From: Amarolinea aalborgensis
GTDB lineage: Bacteria; Chloroflexota; Anaerolineae; SSC4; Amarolineaceae
Assembly (NCBI RefSeq): GCF_900491745.1
Contig: NZ_UETR01000003.1
Location: forward strand, 62,001 to 126,000
Reading direction: 5' to 3'
Length of the DNA: 64,000 bases
The notes beneath the pieces were generated by a model. The model was not told the DNA's origin. It saw only the letters and a program-made list of their open reading frames with translations, and ran no database searches. A program made the position numbers and the translations under genes. Position 1 is the stretch's first letter. Each line of letters opens with the position of its first letter. Below are positions 1 through 7,723 of the stretch, one piece after another.

Positions 1-1
1 C

Positions 2-628
2 TCCACCTTCACGGCCCGCGTGATTGCCGGCACCGAAGCAGACATGTACGCAGCCGTCACCGGCGCGCTGGGCGCGCTCAAGGGGCCGCTGCATGGCGGC
101 GCCAACCAAGGGGTGATGGACATGCTCGACGAAGTCGGCAGCCTCGATCATGTGGACGCCTGGTTCGACGCCACCATGGCGGGCCAACGCCGCATCATGG
201 GCATTGGTCACCGTGTCTACAAGACCGAAGATCCGCGCGCACGCGTCCTGCGCCGCGTCTCCGACGAGATGGGCTACGCGGTAGGGAAGCATGACCTGCA
301 CGAGATGGCGCTGCGCATCGAGCAGCGCGCCTTGTCGCACCCCCATTTCGTGGAGCGCAAACTGGCGCCCAATGTGGACTACTACTCCGCCACTGTCCTG
401 TATTACGCCGGGATTCCTTTGGACCTCTTTACGACCATCTTTGCCATGAGTCGTATCGTGGGCTGGACTGCGCACCTGATCGAACAATACGCGGATAATC
501 GCCTGATCCGCCCGCGCGCACAGTACATCGGCCCTGATTACCAGCCGTACATCCCAGTCGCGGAGCGAACGGTGGAGAAGTTGGCCGAAGTGGCTCAGTC
601 TCTTCACATGAGCATGAGCCAGTCATAG
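2..628 (+). CDS. gltA: Citrate synthase, C-terminal part (5' end outside window)
   Basis: The enzyme condenses acetyl-CoA with oxaloacetate to give citrate, the entry step of the TCA cycle, in the cytoplasm. The frame is open from base 2, so the gene begins upstream; the in-frame GTG at 20 is an internal valine. Visible family motifs are GPLHGGANQG (oxaloacetate-binding His), GHRVYKTEDPRA (second active-site His) and NVDYYSATVLYYAGIP (catalytic Asp), followed by the usual GWTAHLIEQ and an RPRAQYIGP tail. About 208 residues are present, roughly the last 55 percent of a typical enzyme. A strong terminator follows 38 bases downstream, so this is the last gene of its transcript. A methylcitrate synthase cannot be excluded from this part alone. 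Confidence 0.93.
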   Translation, partial: STFTARVIAGTEADMYAAVTGALGALKGPLHGGANQGVMDMLDEVGSLDHVDAWFDATMAGQRRIMGIGHRVYKTEDPRARVLRRVSDEMGYAVGKHDLHEMALRIEQRALSHPHFVERKLAPNVDYYSATVLYYAGIPLDLFTTIFAMSRIVGWTAHLIEQYADNRLIRPRAQYIGPDYQPYIPVAERTVEKLAEVAQSLHMSMSQS

Positions 629-665
629 TCCGCGACCTTGACATTCACGGCCGGGTCGCGTATCC

Positions 666-700
666 AGTCCCGCTGGCAGGCCAGCGGGACTTTAGTTTTT
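666..700 (+). terminator. Rho-independent terminator after citrate synthase
   Basis: A perfect 11-bp stem (AGTCCCGCTGG, loop CAGG, then the complement) is followed directly by TTTAGTTTTT. It separates the citrate synthase transcript from the ferredoxin gene at 723. Confidence 0.9.
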
Positions 701-722
701 CGCCGAGGCTTGAAGATAGATC

Positions 723-1112
723 ATGAGTTTCGTGTCTAAGTTGTTCGGGAAAAAGAATGCCCAGCCCCCAGCCGCAACCGCAGCGCCGGCCGCCGCGCCG
801 GCTGCCGGTCTGCCTGGCAGCGTTGTTTCGCCGAGTGGCAAAACGCCGTCCTTACGCATCGAGATTGACCGGCGCTGCTGTACGGCCATGGGCGACTGTA
901 TGCGCACAGCGCCAGGCGTTTTCGAAATTGATGAGCACGGCATTGCGATTGTCGTGGACGCGGCGGCGGCCGACCGTGAACGCCTGGTTCTGGCTGCGGA
1001 AAACTGCCCCACGCAGGCCATTCGCCTGTATGAGCTGCAGGATAAACGCGTCTACCCCGATTGGATGGACACGGTTGGCAGCGCCGGCGGCGGCGGGGCG
1101 GCCTTGGGATGA
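723..1112 (+). CDS. Single-cluster ferredoxin with Ala/Pro-rich N-terminus
   Basis: This 129-residue protein has a low-complexity Ala/Pro N-terminal stretch (about residues 15-35) followed by a small ferredoxin domain (about 45-115). The domain shows RCCTAMGDCMRTAPGVF and later ENCPTQAI, the arrangement of single [3Fe-4S]/[4Fe-4S] ferredoxins that feed electrons to cytochromes P450 and other oxygenases. The acidic GVFEIDEHG stretch is typical of that group. It probably acts as a soluble electron carrier; the renalase-like flavoprotein and MOSC gene downstream hint at a redox cluster, but no direct partner is visible. ATG at 723 is used; the ribosome site before it is weak (GAAG). Confidence 0.8.
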   Translation: MSFVSKLFGKKNAQPPAATAAPAAAPAAGLPGSVVSPSGKTPSLRIEIDRRCCTAMGDCMRTAPGVFEIDEHGIAIVVDAAAADRERLVLAAENCPTQAIRLYELQDKRVYPDWMDTVGSAGGGGAALG

Positions 1113-1171
1113 TCGGCAGAACCCCCCGTTTGTCCATAAGCTCCCGCAATTGAAGGTCAAGGTGCAAAAGC

Positions 1172-1654
1172 TTGACAGCTGCGATTAGCCATATCAATGT
1201 GTCACTCGGCGGCGTTCCCAAGCTGCCTCAAGCGGCCGTGCGGGTCACGCGCCAGGGCCTGGAGGGCGACCGTCAACGCGACCTGGTTCACCACGGCGGC
1301 CCGGACCGCGCGGTTTGCCTTTTCTCGCTCGACCTGATCGAGGCGCTGCAAGGCGAGGGCCATGCCATCTTCCCTGGCGCAGCCGGCGAGAATATCACCG
1401 TGGCCGGGCTGGATTGGGCAGCGCTGCGCCGCGGGCAGCGCCTGCGCCTGGGCGCAGAGGTTGTCATCGAACTGACCGATTTTGCCAGCCCATGCAGCAA
1501 TCTGACTCGCTATTTTGTGGACGGCGCCGTGCAGCGGATTTCGGCCCGCGTCCATCCTGGCTGGAGCCGCTTCTATGCACGCGTGCTGGTAGAAGGCGCG
1601 CTGCAGGTAGCCGACCCAGTGCAGCTGCTGGAGTCGCTTGATAGGAGAGAGTAA
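1172..1654 (+). CDS. MOSC domain protein
   Basis: The 160 residues form one MOSC (molybdenum cofactor sulfurase C-terminal) domain, as in YiiM-type proteins that handle activated sulfur or the molybdenum cofactor. Diagnostic features are the HHGGPDRAVCLFS motif near residue 45, GENITVAGLD near 70-80, and ASPCSNL near 108 with the conserved Cys. The start is a TTG at 1172, placed by an AAGG about ten bases upstream; no ATG fits the domain. Its stop overlaps the start of the flavoprotein gene (TAATG), so the two are translationally coupled. The exact substrate is unknown. Confidence 0.82.
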   Translation: MTAAISHINVSLGGVPKLPQAAVRVTRQGLEGDRQRDLVHHGGPDRAVCLFSLDLIEALQGEGHAIFPGAAGENITVAGLDWAALRRGQRLRLGAEVVIELTDFASPCSNLTRYFVDGAVQRISARVHPGWSRFYARVLVEGALQVADPVQLLESLDRRE

Positions 1655-2646
1655 TGGATTACGATGTCTTAGTCGTTGGCGCCGGCATGACCGGCTTGAT
1701 GGCCGCGCTGCGCCTGCATGCGTTGGGTCAACGCGTGCGCCTTGTGGACAAGGGGCGCAGCGTGGGCGGACGCATGGCCACGCGACGCGTCGGGCCAGGC
1801 TTTGCCGATTTTGGCGCGCAGTTCATCACCGCGCATGACGCCGGCTTTGCTGACTTGCTGGCGCGCTGGGAGGAGGCGGGTCTGATCCATCCCTGGGCCG
1901 CCGGCTTCGCCCAGGGCAGCCTGCGCCCCAGCCCGGATGTGGTGTTCTATCCACGCTATGTCGCGCGTGACGGTATGACGTCCCTGGCAGAGCATTTGGC
2001 GCATGGGCTGGACGTGCAGACACAGGTCACGGTCAAGGCGGTGCGCCAGGTGCAGGGCGGTTGGCAGGTGGAAGACGCAGCCGGCGGTTTGACGCTCGCC
2101 CGCCGCGTGCTGTTGACTCCGCCCGTGCCGCAGAGCCTGGCCCTGCTGGCGGCTGGCCACGTGGAATTGAGCGCAGCCGATCAGGCTGCCCTCGCCTCCA
2201 TCACGTATGACCCATGCCTGGTCGGTCTTTTTTGGCTGCAAGGCGAGATCTTCCTGCCGCCGCCTGGCGCGCTCATGCGCAGCCATCACGATCTTTTCTG
2301 GATTGCGGACAACCAGGAGAAGGGCATCTCGCCCGACGCGACGCTGATCACCGTGCAGACAAGCCCAGCCTTTGCGCGTCGACTGTGGGAGGCCGACGAC
2401 GCGGATATCCTGGCTGAGATTCATACCAGCCTGCAGGAATTCCTGGCTCCCCAGAGCGTTGTGGTCGAAGCCTACCTCAAACGGTGGCGGTTTGCCACCG
2501 TGGCCTCGGTCTACCCGCGCCCCTATCTGCTCCCGTCGGGTTTGCCTGGCCTCGCTCTAGCCGGTGACGCGTTCGGCGTTCGCAGCGGCCTGGAAGGCGC
2601 GGTCTTTTCGGGCCAACAGGCAGCCGAGGCGCTCGCAGCCGCCTGA
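1654..2646 (+). CDS. Renalase-like NAD(P)/FAD-dependent amine oxidase family protein
   Basis: The 330-residue flavoprotein begins with a Rossmann nucleotide-binding motif (VVGAGMTGLMAA), then SVGGRMATRR and FADFGAQFIT, a pattern characteristic of bacterial renalase-like proteins, and ends with LPGLALAGDAFG plus GLEGAVFSGQQAAEAL, the C-terminal FAD-binding block. Bacterial renalases oxidise mis-reduced nicotinamide isomers; that role is known for the family and only inferred here. It overlaps the MOSC stop by one base and is probably cotranscribed with it. No signal peptide is seen, so it should be cytoplasmic. Confidence 0.82.
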   Translation: MDYDVLVVGAGMTGLMAALRLHALGQRVRLVDKGRSVGGRMATRRVGPGFADFGAQFITAHDAGFADLLARWEEAGLIHPWAAGFAQGSLRPSPDVVFYPRYVARDGMTSLAEHLAHGLDVQTQVTVKAVRQVQGGWQVEDAAGGLTLARRVLLTPPVPQSLALLAAGHVELSAADQAALASITYDPCLVGLFWLQGEIFLPPPGALMRSHHDLFWIADNQEKGISPDATLITVQTSPAFARRLWEADDADILAEIHTSLQEFLAPQSVVVEAYLKRWRFATVASVYPRPYLLPSGLPGLALAGDAFGVRSGLEGAVFSGQQAAEALAAA

Positions 2647-2870
2647 CCTGAAAATAGGCCACGGATGAACACGGATCGCCACGGATTGCCTGTTTTCATC
2701 CACGGTTGTGCCACCGGGGCATGGGCAACTGACCTGAAAACTACTCAATGGCTTACACAAAGCCACCAAGACACCAAGAAGCTCAGTGCCTTGGTGGCTT
2801 GGTGTGAGGGCTGACTTAACCGGAAAACAGGCCGCGGATGAACACGGATCGCCACGGATTGCCTGTTTTT
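2645..2870. repeat. Dispersed repeats in the 295-base gap
   Basis: Two near-identical copies of a word-like repeat (built from CCACGGATGAACACGGATCG and CCACGGATTGCCTGTTTT) lie at about 2645-2696 and 2818-2870. Between them sits a second type, an inverted pair built from CCACCAAGACACCAAG and CTTGGTGGCTTGGTGT (about 2763-2802). No gene is visible. A related repeat style built from CACGAAT occurs at 18397-18465. Confidence 0.75.
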
Positions 2871-2941
2871 GTTCCTGGTCGTGCGTTGATATGTGGACGC
2901 CCGGCGGTGCGCCCATTCGGCGCGACGTCATTTGCTCTTGC

Positions 2942-3658
2942 TTAGCTGCCGGACATGAGCGCCTGGGCCGTGACGCCGCACGCGATGCCCAATGCCACCA
3001 GGGTGTCGGTGACGGCGGCGCGGCGACGAAATGTTCCTGCCAGGTACGGCAGCGCCGTCAGGGCAAGACTAACCTGGGCGGGCGGGGTCTCGAAGGAGAA
3101 ACTGCCGGCCAAAACGCGCGCGGGGCCAAACGCCAGCGCGGCCAGGGCCAGGAAGATCGTCAGCAGCAGCCCACGCGCCGCCATGCGCGCCGCGCCATAG
3201 CGGTTGATCTCTTGCACGTAGGCCTCATCCTGGTGCGCGAAGATGCGCTCGCTGATGAACCAGACGTAGGTTGCCAACAGATAGCCGCACAGGATGACAG
3301 CCAGGTTGGGCGATAGAAACGGGACGGCGCCCGGAGAGCGCTGCGCGATCGAAGCGCAAGCCAGCCACAAGACGAGCATGTGCAGGGCCTGGTCGGCCAG
3401 GTAGCTGCGCACCACCCAGCGTGGACGCCAGCGCATGACGGCGTTCTTGCCTGCGTCCACGACGAAGTGCGCGGCCGCAATGACCGCCACCTGGGGCCAG
3501 ACCTGGGCCAGGGTCGGGCTGACAAGGATGCCCATGACGACGATGTGAATGGCGACATGGGCGGACAAGCCCCGCAGCGTGCGCTTGGCGCGCAAGATCC
3601 ACGGCAATTGCAAGGGATAATCTGCGATGAAATGCGCTAAGAGCAAGATCCAGAACAT
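2942..3658 (-). CDS. DUF3307 membrane protein
   Basis: The 238-residue protein starts with FWILLLAHFIADYPLQLPWI, the hallmark N-terminus of the DUF3307 family, whose function is not known. Several hydrophobic segments follow (around residues 30-55, 60-75, 95-140 and 160-190), so it is an integral membrane protein. The motifs AHFVVDAGKN and LADQALHMLVLWL repeat the family's HF(x)(x)D pattern, which could bind a metal. It lies nine bases downstream of the histidine kinase gene on the same strand and is probably the last gene of that operon. Confidence 0.8.
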   Translation of the reverse strand: MFWILLLAHFIADYPLQLPWILRAKRTLRGLSAHVAIHIVVMGILVSPTLAQVWPQVAVIAAAHFVVDAGKNAVMRWRPRWVVRSYLADQALHMLVLWLACASIAQRSPGAVPFLSPNLAVILCGYLLATYVWFISERIFAHQDEAYVQEINRYGAARMAARGLLLTIFLALAALAFGPARVLAGSFSFETPPAQVSLALTALPYLAGTFRRRAAVTDTLVALGIACGVTAQALMSGS

Positions 3659-3667
3659 CGCTCGAAT

Positions 3668-5518
3668 TCACTTCCCCCCGCCCAACAGGCGTTGATGCGT
3701 GCGGCGCATGCAAGTGTCCATCACGACCTGCAGACCGGCTTGGCGTGCGCGGTCGGCCGCTTGCTCGTGAATAATCCCCTCTTGCATCCAGACGACAGCC
3801 GCCTTGATCTGGATGGCCTGCTCCACGATGGCCGGCGCCTCTTCGCTGCGACGAAAGATCAGCACGGTGTCCACCGGTTCGGGAACGGACATCAAGTCAG
3901 GATAGGCTTTGGCGCCCAGCACTTCCATCAGCGTCGGATTGACCGGGATGATCCGATAGCCGTGGGCTTGCAGATAGGCTGGCACCGTCGTCGCTGGGCG
4001 CTCCGGTTTGTTCGAAATACCAACGACGGCAATGGTGCGCGATTCTTCGAGGATATGCCGTAATTCAGCATCCGTTGGCCGCTGACTTGGCCCCAGGGGG
4101 ATCGGCGCCGACATCGCTGTGTCGGCGCGCACCGGAAGCAGCACCTGGAAACAGGTCTTGCCCGGCTGTGAGAAGGCCTTGATGTCGCCGCGGTGTTTGT
4201 GCACGACGATGTTGTAAGAGATGTCGAGCCCCAGACCGGTTCCCTTCCCAGGCGCTTTGGTCGTGAAGAAAGGATCGAAGATGCGCGGCAGCACGGCGGC
4301 CGGAATCCCCGGGCCATTGTCCTGCACCTCCACGACCACAAAACCGTCTTCGAGTCGCGTACGAATGATGATCTCGCCCTGACCGTCGGTCTTGCCATCC
4401 AACGCGTCCGCGGCGTTGTCCAGCAGATTCGTCCAGACCTGGTTCAATTCGCTGCCGTAAGCCTCGATGCGCGGCAGGTCAGACGCATACTCCCGCTTCA
4501 ACTGGATGCCCTTGAGCTTGTGGCGCAGGATGAGCAGGGTGTGATCTAGCCCCTCGTGCACGTTGACCGCCTGCGTCGGCGCCTGATCCAAGTAGACATA
4601 AGACTTGAACGATTTGACGATGTCTGTGATGCGCGCAGCGCCCTGCGTCAGTTCGGCCAACAAGCTGTGCACGGCATAGATGGCGCTCAACCAACGCACA
4701 ACAGGCGCCAGCGCATCGCTGGCGAACGTCGTCGTAAGGTCCGCCAGAAACGCTTCATCCGCCTGAACCTCAACCAGGGCGGGGGCCAACTCCCAGGCGT
4801 CGGGCACGTCGCGGCGCTCAAGCCACTGCTCCAGCGTTGCTTCGCGGTCGCTGCGGGTCAGCGCATCGAGCGGCAGCGGTTCGGCGGCCTGCTGCTGCAC
4901 CTGCGCGGCCAACGCCTCCAGGCGCGCCATCTGCGCCGGCGGCAAGCCCAGTGCGTGCAGCGCGGCCTGCGCGGTCAGCAGCGCGGGCAGCGCGTCGCGC
5001 AGTTGGTCCGCGCCTCGATGGACCGCGGCGGCCGGGTTGTTCAACTCGTGCGCAATGCCCGCAGACAGCGTGCCGAGCTGCGCCATCTTCTCACTCTGCC
5101 GCAGCATGGTCTCCGTGGCGCGCCAGCGCGCCAGCACGGTTTCGAACATGGCCCGCGCCGCGGATGGGCTGGTCCGCAGCAGGCGTCCCAGTTGATCCTG
5201 GCGAATGGTGATCAAAGTGGCCGCGGTGCGGGCGCGCGCGGTCGCGGTGCGCGGCGAATCTTGCAGCAGAGACAGCTCGCCAATCACCTCGCCGGGCTGG
5301 CGTACGGCCAACAGTATCTGGCGGCCGGCTGTCGCTTTGAAGATCTCGATTTCGCCCTCGCGGATGATGTAGGCGCGGTCGCCGGCGTCCCCTTCGGCGA
5401 AAAGCGACTGCCCCGCCTCCAACGTGACCTCGTCAGCCATCTGGCACAGGCGCTCCAGGTCGTCGTCGGGCAGGTCGGCAAACAAGGGAATTTTGCGCAG
5501 GAAGGTGTAGGTGCTCAT
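3668..5518 (-). CDS. cNMP-binding sensor histidine kinase fused to a CoA-binding domain
   Basis: This 616-residue cytoplasmic protein has three parts. Residues about 1-125 are a cyclic-nucleotide-binding fold (AEGDAGDRAYIIREGEIEIF, then PGEVIGELSLL). Residues about 135-460 are a histidine kinase: H-box IAHELNNPAAAV with His157, N-box NQVWTNLLDNAADAL near 360, and DNGPGIP, FFTTK and GTGLGL motifs. Residues about 484-616 are a complete CoA-binding domain of the YccU type (TIAVVGISNKPERPA, YRIIPVNP, DTCMRR). The internal sequence MSAPIPLGPSQRPTDAEL between the last two looks like the start of a once separate gene. No membrane segment is seen. The start overlaps the stop of the regulator gene (ATGA), indicating a tight pair. 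Confidence 0.88.
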   Translation of the reverse strand: MSTYTFLRKIPLFADLPDDDLERLCQMADEVTLEAGQSLFAEGDAGDRAYIIREGEIEIFKATAGRQILLAVRQPGEVIGELSLLQDSPRTATARARTAATLITIRQDQLGRLLRTSPSAARAMFETVLARWRATETMLRQSEKMAQLGTLSAGIAHELNNPAAAVHRGADQLRDALPALLTAQAALHALGLPPAQMARLEALAAQVQQQAAEPLPLDALTRSDREATLEQWLERRDVPDAWELAPALVEVQADEAFLADLTTTFASDALAPVVRWLSAIYAVHSLLAELTQGAARITDIVKSFKSYVYLDQAPTQAVNVHEGLDHTLLILRHKLKGIQLKREYASDLPRIEAYGSELNQVWTNLLDNAADALDGKTDGQGEIIIRTRLEDGFVVVEVQDNGPGIPAAVLPRIFDPFFTTKAPGKGTGLGLDISYNIVVHKHRGDIKAFSQPGKTCFQVLLPVRADTAMSAPIPLGPSQRPTDAELRHILEESRTIAVVGISNKPERPATTVPAYLQAHGYRIIPVNPTLMEVLGAKAYPDLMSVPEPVDTVLIFRRSEEAPAIVEQAIQIKAAVVWMQEGIIHEQAADRARQAGLQVVMDTCMRRTHQRLLGGGK

Positions 5519-7176
5519 ACCGCTTTCAGATACTGATGCACCAGGCTGACGGCGATGGCGCCCTCGCCGACGGCCGAGGCCACACGGCGGACCGCGCCCT
5601 GGCGCACATCACCGGCGGCGAAGATGCCAGGCACGCTGGTCTCCAGCAAGAACGGGTCACGCTTGAGGCGCCAGCCGGGCGGCCGCTTGCCATCGAGCAG
5701 CCAATCTTGTCCGGTCAATATGAAGCCGGCGCTGTTGCGTTCCACCACGCCCGCCACCAGGCTGCTGTGCGGCGCTGCGCCAATGAATAGAAAGAGCGCG
5801 GCCGCGGGCAGCGTTTGCACCTGGCCGGTCTGGCTGTGGCGCAGCGTCAACGCTTCCAGGCGCGCCGCGCCCAGGGTTTCGATCACGTCGGTGTGCGTAA
5901 GAACTTCGATATTCGGTGTCGCGGCAATCTGGTTGACCAGGTACTGTGACATGCTGGTCGCCAGCGAAGCAGCACGGACCACCATGCTGACCTGGCTGGC
6001 GTAGCGTGAGAAGAAGAGCGCGCCCTGGCCGGCCGAGTTGGCGCCGCCCACGACAAAAACGTGCTGCTGGCGGTAATTGGCGGCTTCGGTCAGCGCGGCG
6101 CCGTAGTAGATGCCCGCGCCTGTCAATCGCTCCACGCCAGGCGCGGCCAGGCGTTTGACCGTGACACCGGTGGCAATCAGTACAGCCCGGCAGCCGATCT
6201 CCGTGCCGTCGGCCAGGCGCACGTAGCGGTAGGGATCTTCGACGCGCACGGCCACGGCCTCTTGCGCGGTCAGAATCTCAGCGCCGAGGCGGCGCGCCTG
6301 CACAGTGGCGCGCTGCGCCAGTTCCGCGCCGCTGAGGCCTTTGGGAAAGCCGAGGTAGTTTTCGATGAGCGAGCTGGTGCCGGCCTGACCCCCGGTCGCG
6401 TGCTTGTCGAGCAGCAGGGTGCGCAGGCCTTCGGACGCGCCATAGACCGCGGCGCCCAGGCCGGCCGGACCGGCGCCCACGATCACAAAATCATAGAACG
6501 GCTGCGTGGCCTGCGTCTGCAAGCCGGCCCTGGCGGCCAACGTGCGCAGGTCTGGCTCGATCAACACGCTGCCATCGGCCAGGAAGACGACGGGCAGGCG
6601 GACGGGGCCGGGCGCAGCGCTCTCCACGAGCTGGCGCGCCGCGGCGTCGGTCTCGATATCTAGCCACTGGTAGGGAACCCGGTTGCGCGCCAGGAAATCC
6701 TTGACATCATGGCACGCCGGCGACCACAGCGTGCCCGCGACGCGAATCCCATCGAAGGGCACGGGCACGGTCTGCCACCAATCGTCCAGCAGGCCATCGA
6801 GCACCGGGTAGAGGTGCTGATCGGGCGGATCCCACGGCTTCATCAAATAGTAATCCAGCCCAATGCGGTTGATGCTGGCAATGGCGGCTTCGGTGTCGGC
6901 ATAGGCGGTGAGCAGCACCTTGCGCGCCTCGGGGTAGAAGATGATGGCCTGCTGCAGAAACTCGGTGCCGCTCATTTCGGGCATGCGCTGGTCAACCAGC
7001 AGCAGCGCCACGGGATCGTTGCGCTGTTTGAACTGGCGCACGGCGTCCAGCGCCTCCGCGCCCGAAGCGGCCTTCACGATGCGATAATCGCCGCGATAAT
7101 GCCGCCGCAGATCGCGCTCAATGGCGTTGCGGACTTGCAGTTCGTCGTCTACCGTAATGATGATTGGCTTGGCCAT
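5515..7176 (-). CDS. Response regulator fused to glutaredoxin-like and thioredoxin-reductase-like domains
   Basis: From the ATG at 7176 the protein has 553 residues. A receiver domain (VDDE acidic pair, phospho-acceptor Asp in LLLVDQRMPEM, Lys in YLMKPWD) covers about 1-130. A glutaredoxin-like segment (about 140-220) has WSPACHDVKDFL, with a single Cys where a CxxC would lie, and the cis-Pro strand RLPVVFLADG. A thioredoxin-reductase-like FAD/NAD(P)H module (about 225-553) shows VGAGPAGLGAAVYGASEG, VVGGANSAGQGALFFS and GIFAAGDVR. The CATC redox pair of true thioredoxin reductase is replaced by GAGIYYGAAL, so disulfide transfer by that route is not expected. A frame extends to an ATG at 7224, but a promoter between the two favours 7176. 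It is coupled to the kinase gene. Confidence 0.87.
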   Translation of the reverse strand: MAKPIIITVDDELQVRNAIERDLRRHYRGDYRIVKAASGAEALDAVRQFKQRNDPVALLLVDQRMPEMSGTEFLQQAIIFYPEARKVLLTAYADTEAAIASINRIGLDYYLMKPWDPPDQHLYPVLDGLLDDWWQTVPVPFDGIRVAGTLWSPACHDVKDFLARNRVPYQWLDIETDAAARQLVESAAPGPVRLPVVFLADGSVLIEPDLRTLAARAGLQTQATQPFYDFVIVGAGPAGLGAAVYGASEGLRTLLLDKHATGGQAGTSSLIENYLGFPKGLSGAELAQRATVQARRLGAEILTAQEAVAVRVEDPYRYVRLADGTEIGCRAVLIATGVTVKRLAAPGVERLTGAGIYYGAALTEAANYRQQHVFVVGGANSAGQGALFFSRYASQVSMVVRAASLATSMSQYLVNQIAATPNIEVLTHTDVIETLGAARLEALTLRHSQTGQVQTLPAAALFLFIGAAPHSSLVAGVVERNSAGFILTGQDWLLDGKRPPGWRLKRDPFLLETSVPGIFAAGDVRQGAVRRVASAVGEGAIAVSLVHQYLKAV

Positions 7177-7183
7177 GTAATTG

Positions 7184-7212
7184 ATATTACCATCACTGGC
7201 GCACATCGGCAA
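7184..7212 (-). promoter_or_regulatory. Sigma70-like promoter for the regulator-kinase operon, near-leaderless
   Basis: On the minus strand TTGCCG and TAATAT are separated by 17 bases, with TAATAT ending seven bases before the ATG at 7176. Transcription would start almost at the start codon, giving an mRNA with little or no leader. The upstream ATG at 7224 would lie outside this transcript. Confidence 0.55.
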
Positions 7213-7251
7213 ATGTTGAGGCATTAGCAGCGACGTTGTCGCGCCCGAAAA

Positions 7252-7567
7252 GGGTGCATTTCAAATTGGGGGCGTAGCCCCAGAGGGGCTTGCACCTCGT
7301 AGCCGGATGGCCTTTGGCCTCCGGCGGGGTTGCACCGGATGGCGTGCGCGCAACCAACGCCGCCCGATCGTGAACGGATCGGGCTACGAGGTGAAAGGCC
7401 CTATCGGGCCTGACCGTCCGGGAGGGGCTCGCATCTCATAGCGGGCGCATTTCAGTTTCGCGGTGCAGCCCACGCAGGTTAGGCTTGGCAGTGGTTGCAG
7501 CGATCGTTCGACTGAGCTCACGACGAAGCCTCAATCGCCCAACATGCCCCCAGTTTGAAATGCACCC
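7252..7567. mobile_element. MITE-like element with 22-bp terminal inverted repeats
   Basis: The ends (7252-7273 and 7546-7567) are inverted copies of 22 bp with one mismatch; the left end begins GGGTGCATTTCAAATTGGGG. The 316-bp interior has no credible gene and is full of nested inverted repeats, for example CACCTCGTAGCC near 7292 against GGCTACGAGGTG near 7381, and GCCCGATC/GATCGGGC near 7361-7383. A fragment TTCGACTGAGCTC near 7507 resembles the palindromic repeat found elsewhere in this window. No clear target duplication was seen. It fills most of the gap between the regulator operon and the Rhs array. Confidence 0.65.
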
Positions 7568-7590
7568 GCCTGAAAACTGAAAATCGCCTC

Positions 7591-7619
7591 TTGACAAACA
7601 GACGCGGTGGTGTTATAAA
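7591..7619 (+). promoter_or_regulatory. Strong sigma70-like promoter ahead of the Rhs array
   Basis: TTGACA (7591-7596) and TATAAA (7614-7619) are separated by exactly 17 bases. It lies just outside the MITE-like element and reads towards the ATG at 7776, which has an AAGGAG ribosome site at about 7759. Confidence 0.75.
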
Positions 7620-7723
7620 CAGGCCAACGATCGTCCCGTCTCCCGGCTTTACGACCCAACAGGCAGTTTGCACAGCCCGCGCAAGTCCTCTCTGGCCTGA
7701 GACATCCTTTTGGCAGTCAGGAA

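Noticed and set aside
4556..5536. A 326-codon plus-strand frame opposite the histidine kinase.
   Set aside because: No domain, and the minus strand carries all kinase motifs with coupled start and stop.
5515..7176. True thioredoxin reductase.
   Set aside because: The CxxC pair is absent (YYGAAL instead), and the receiver and glutaredoxin-like parts are fused to it.
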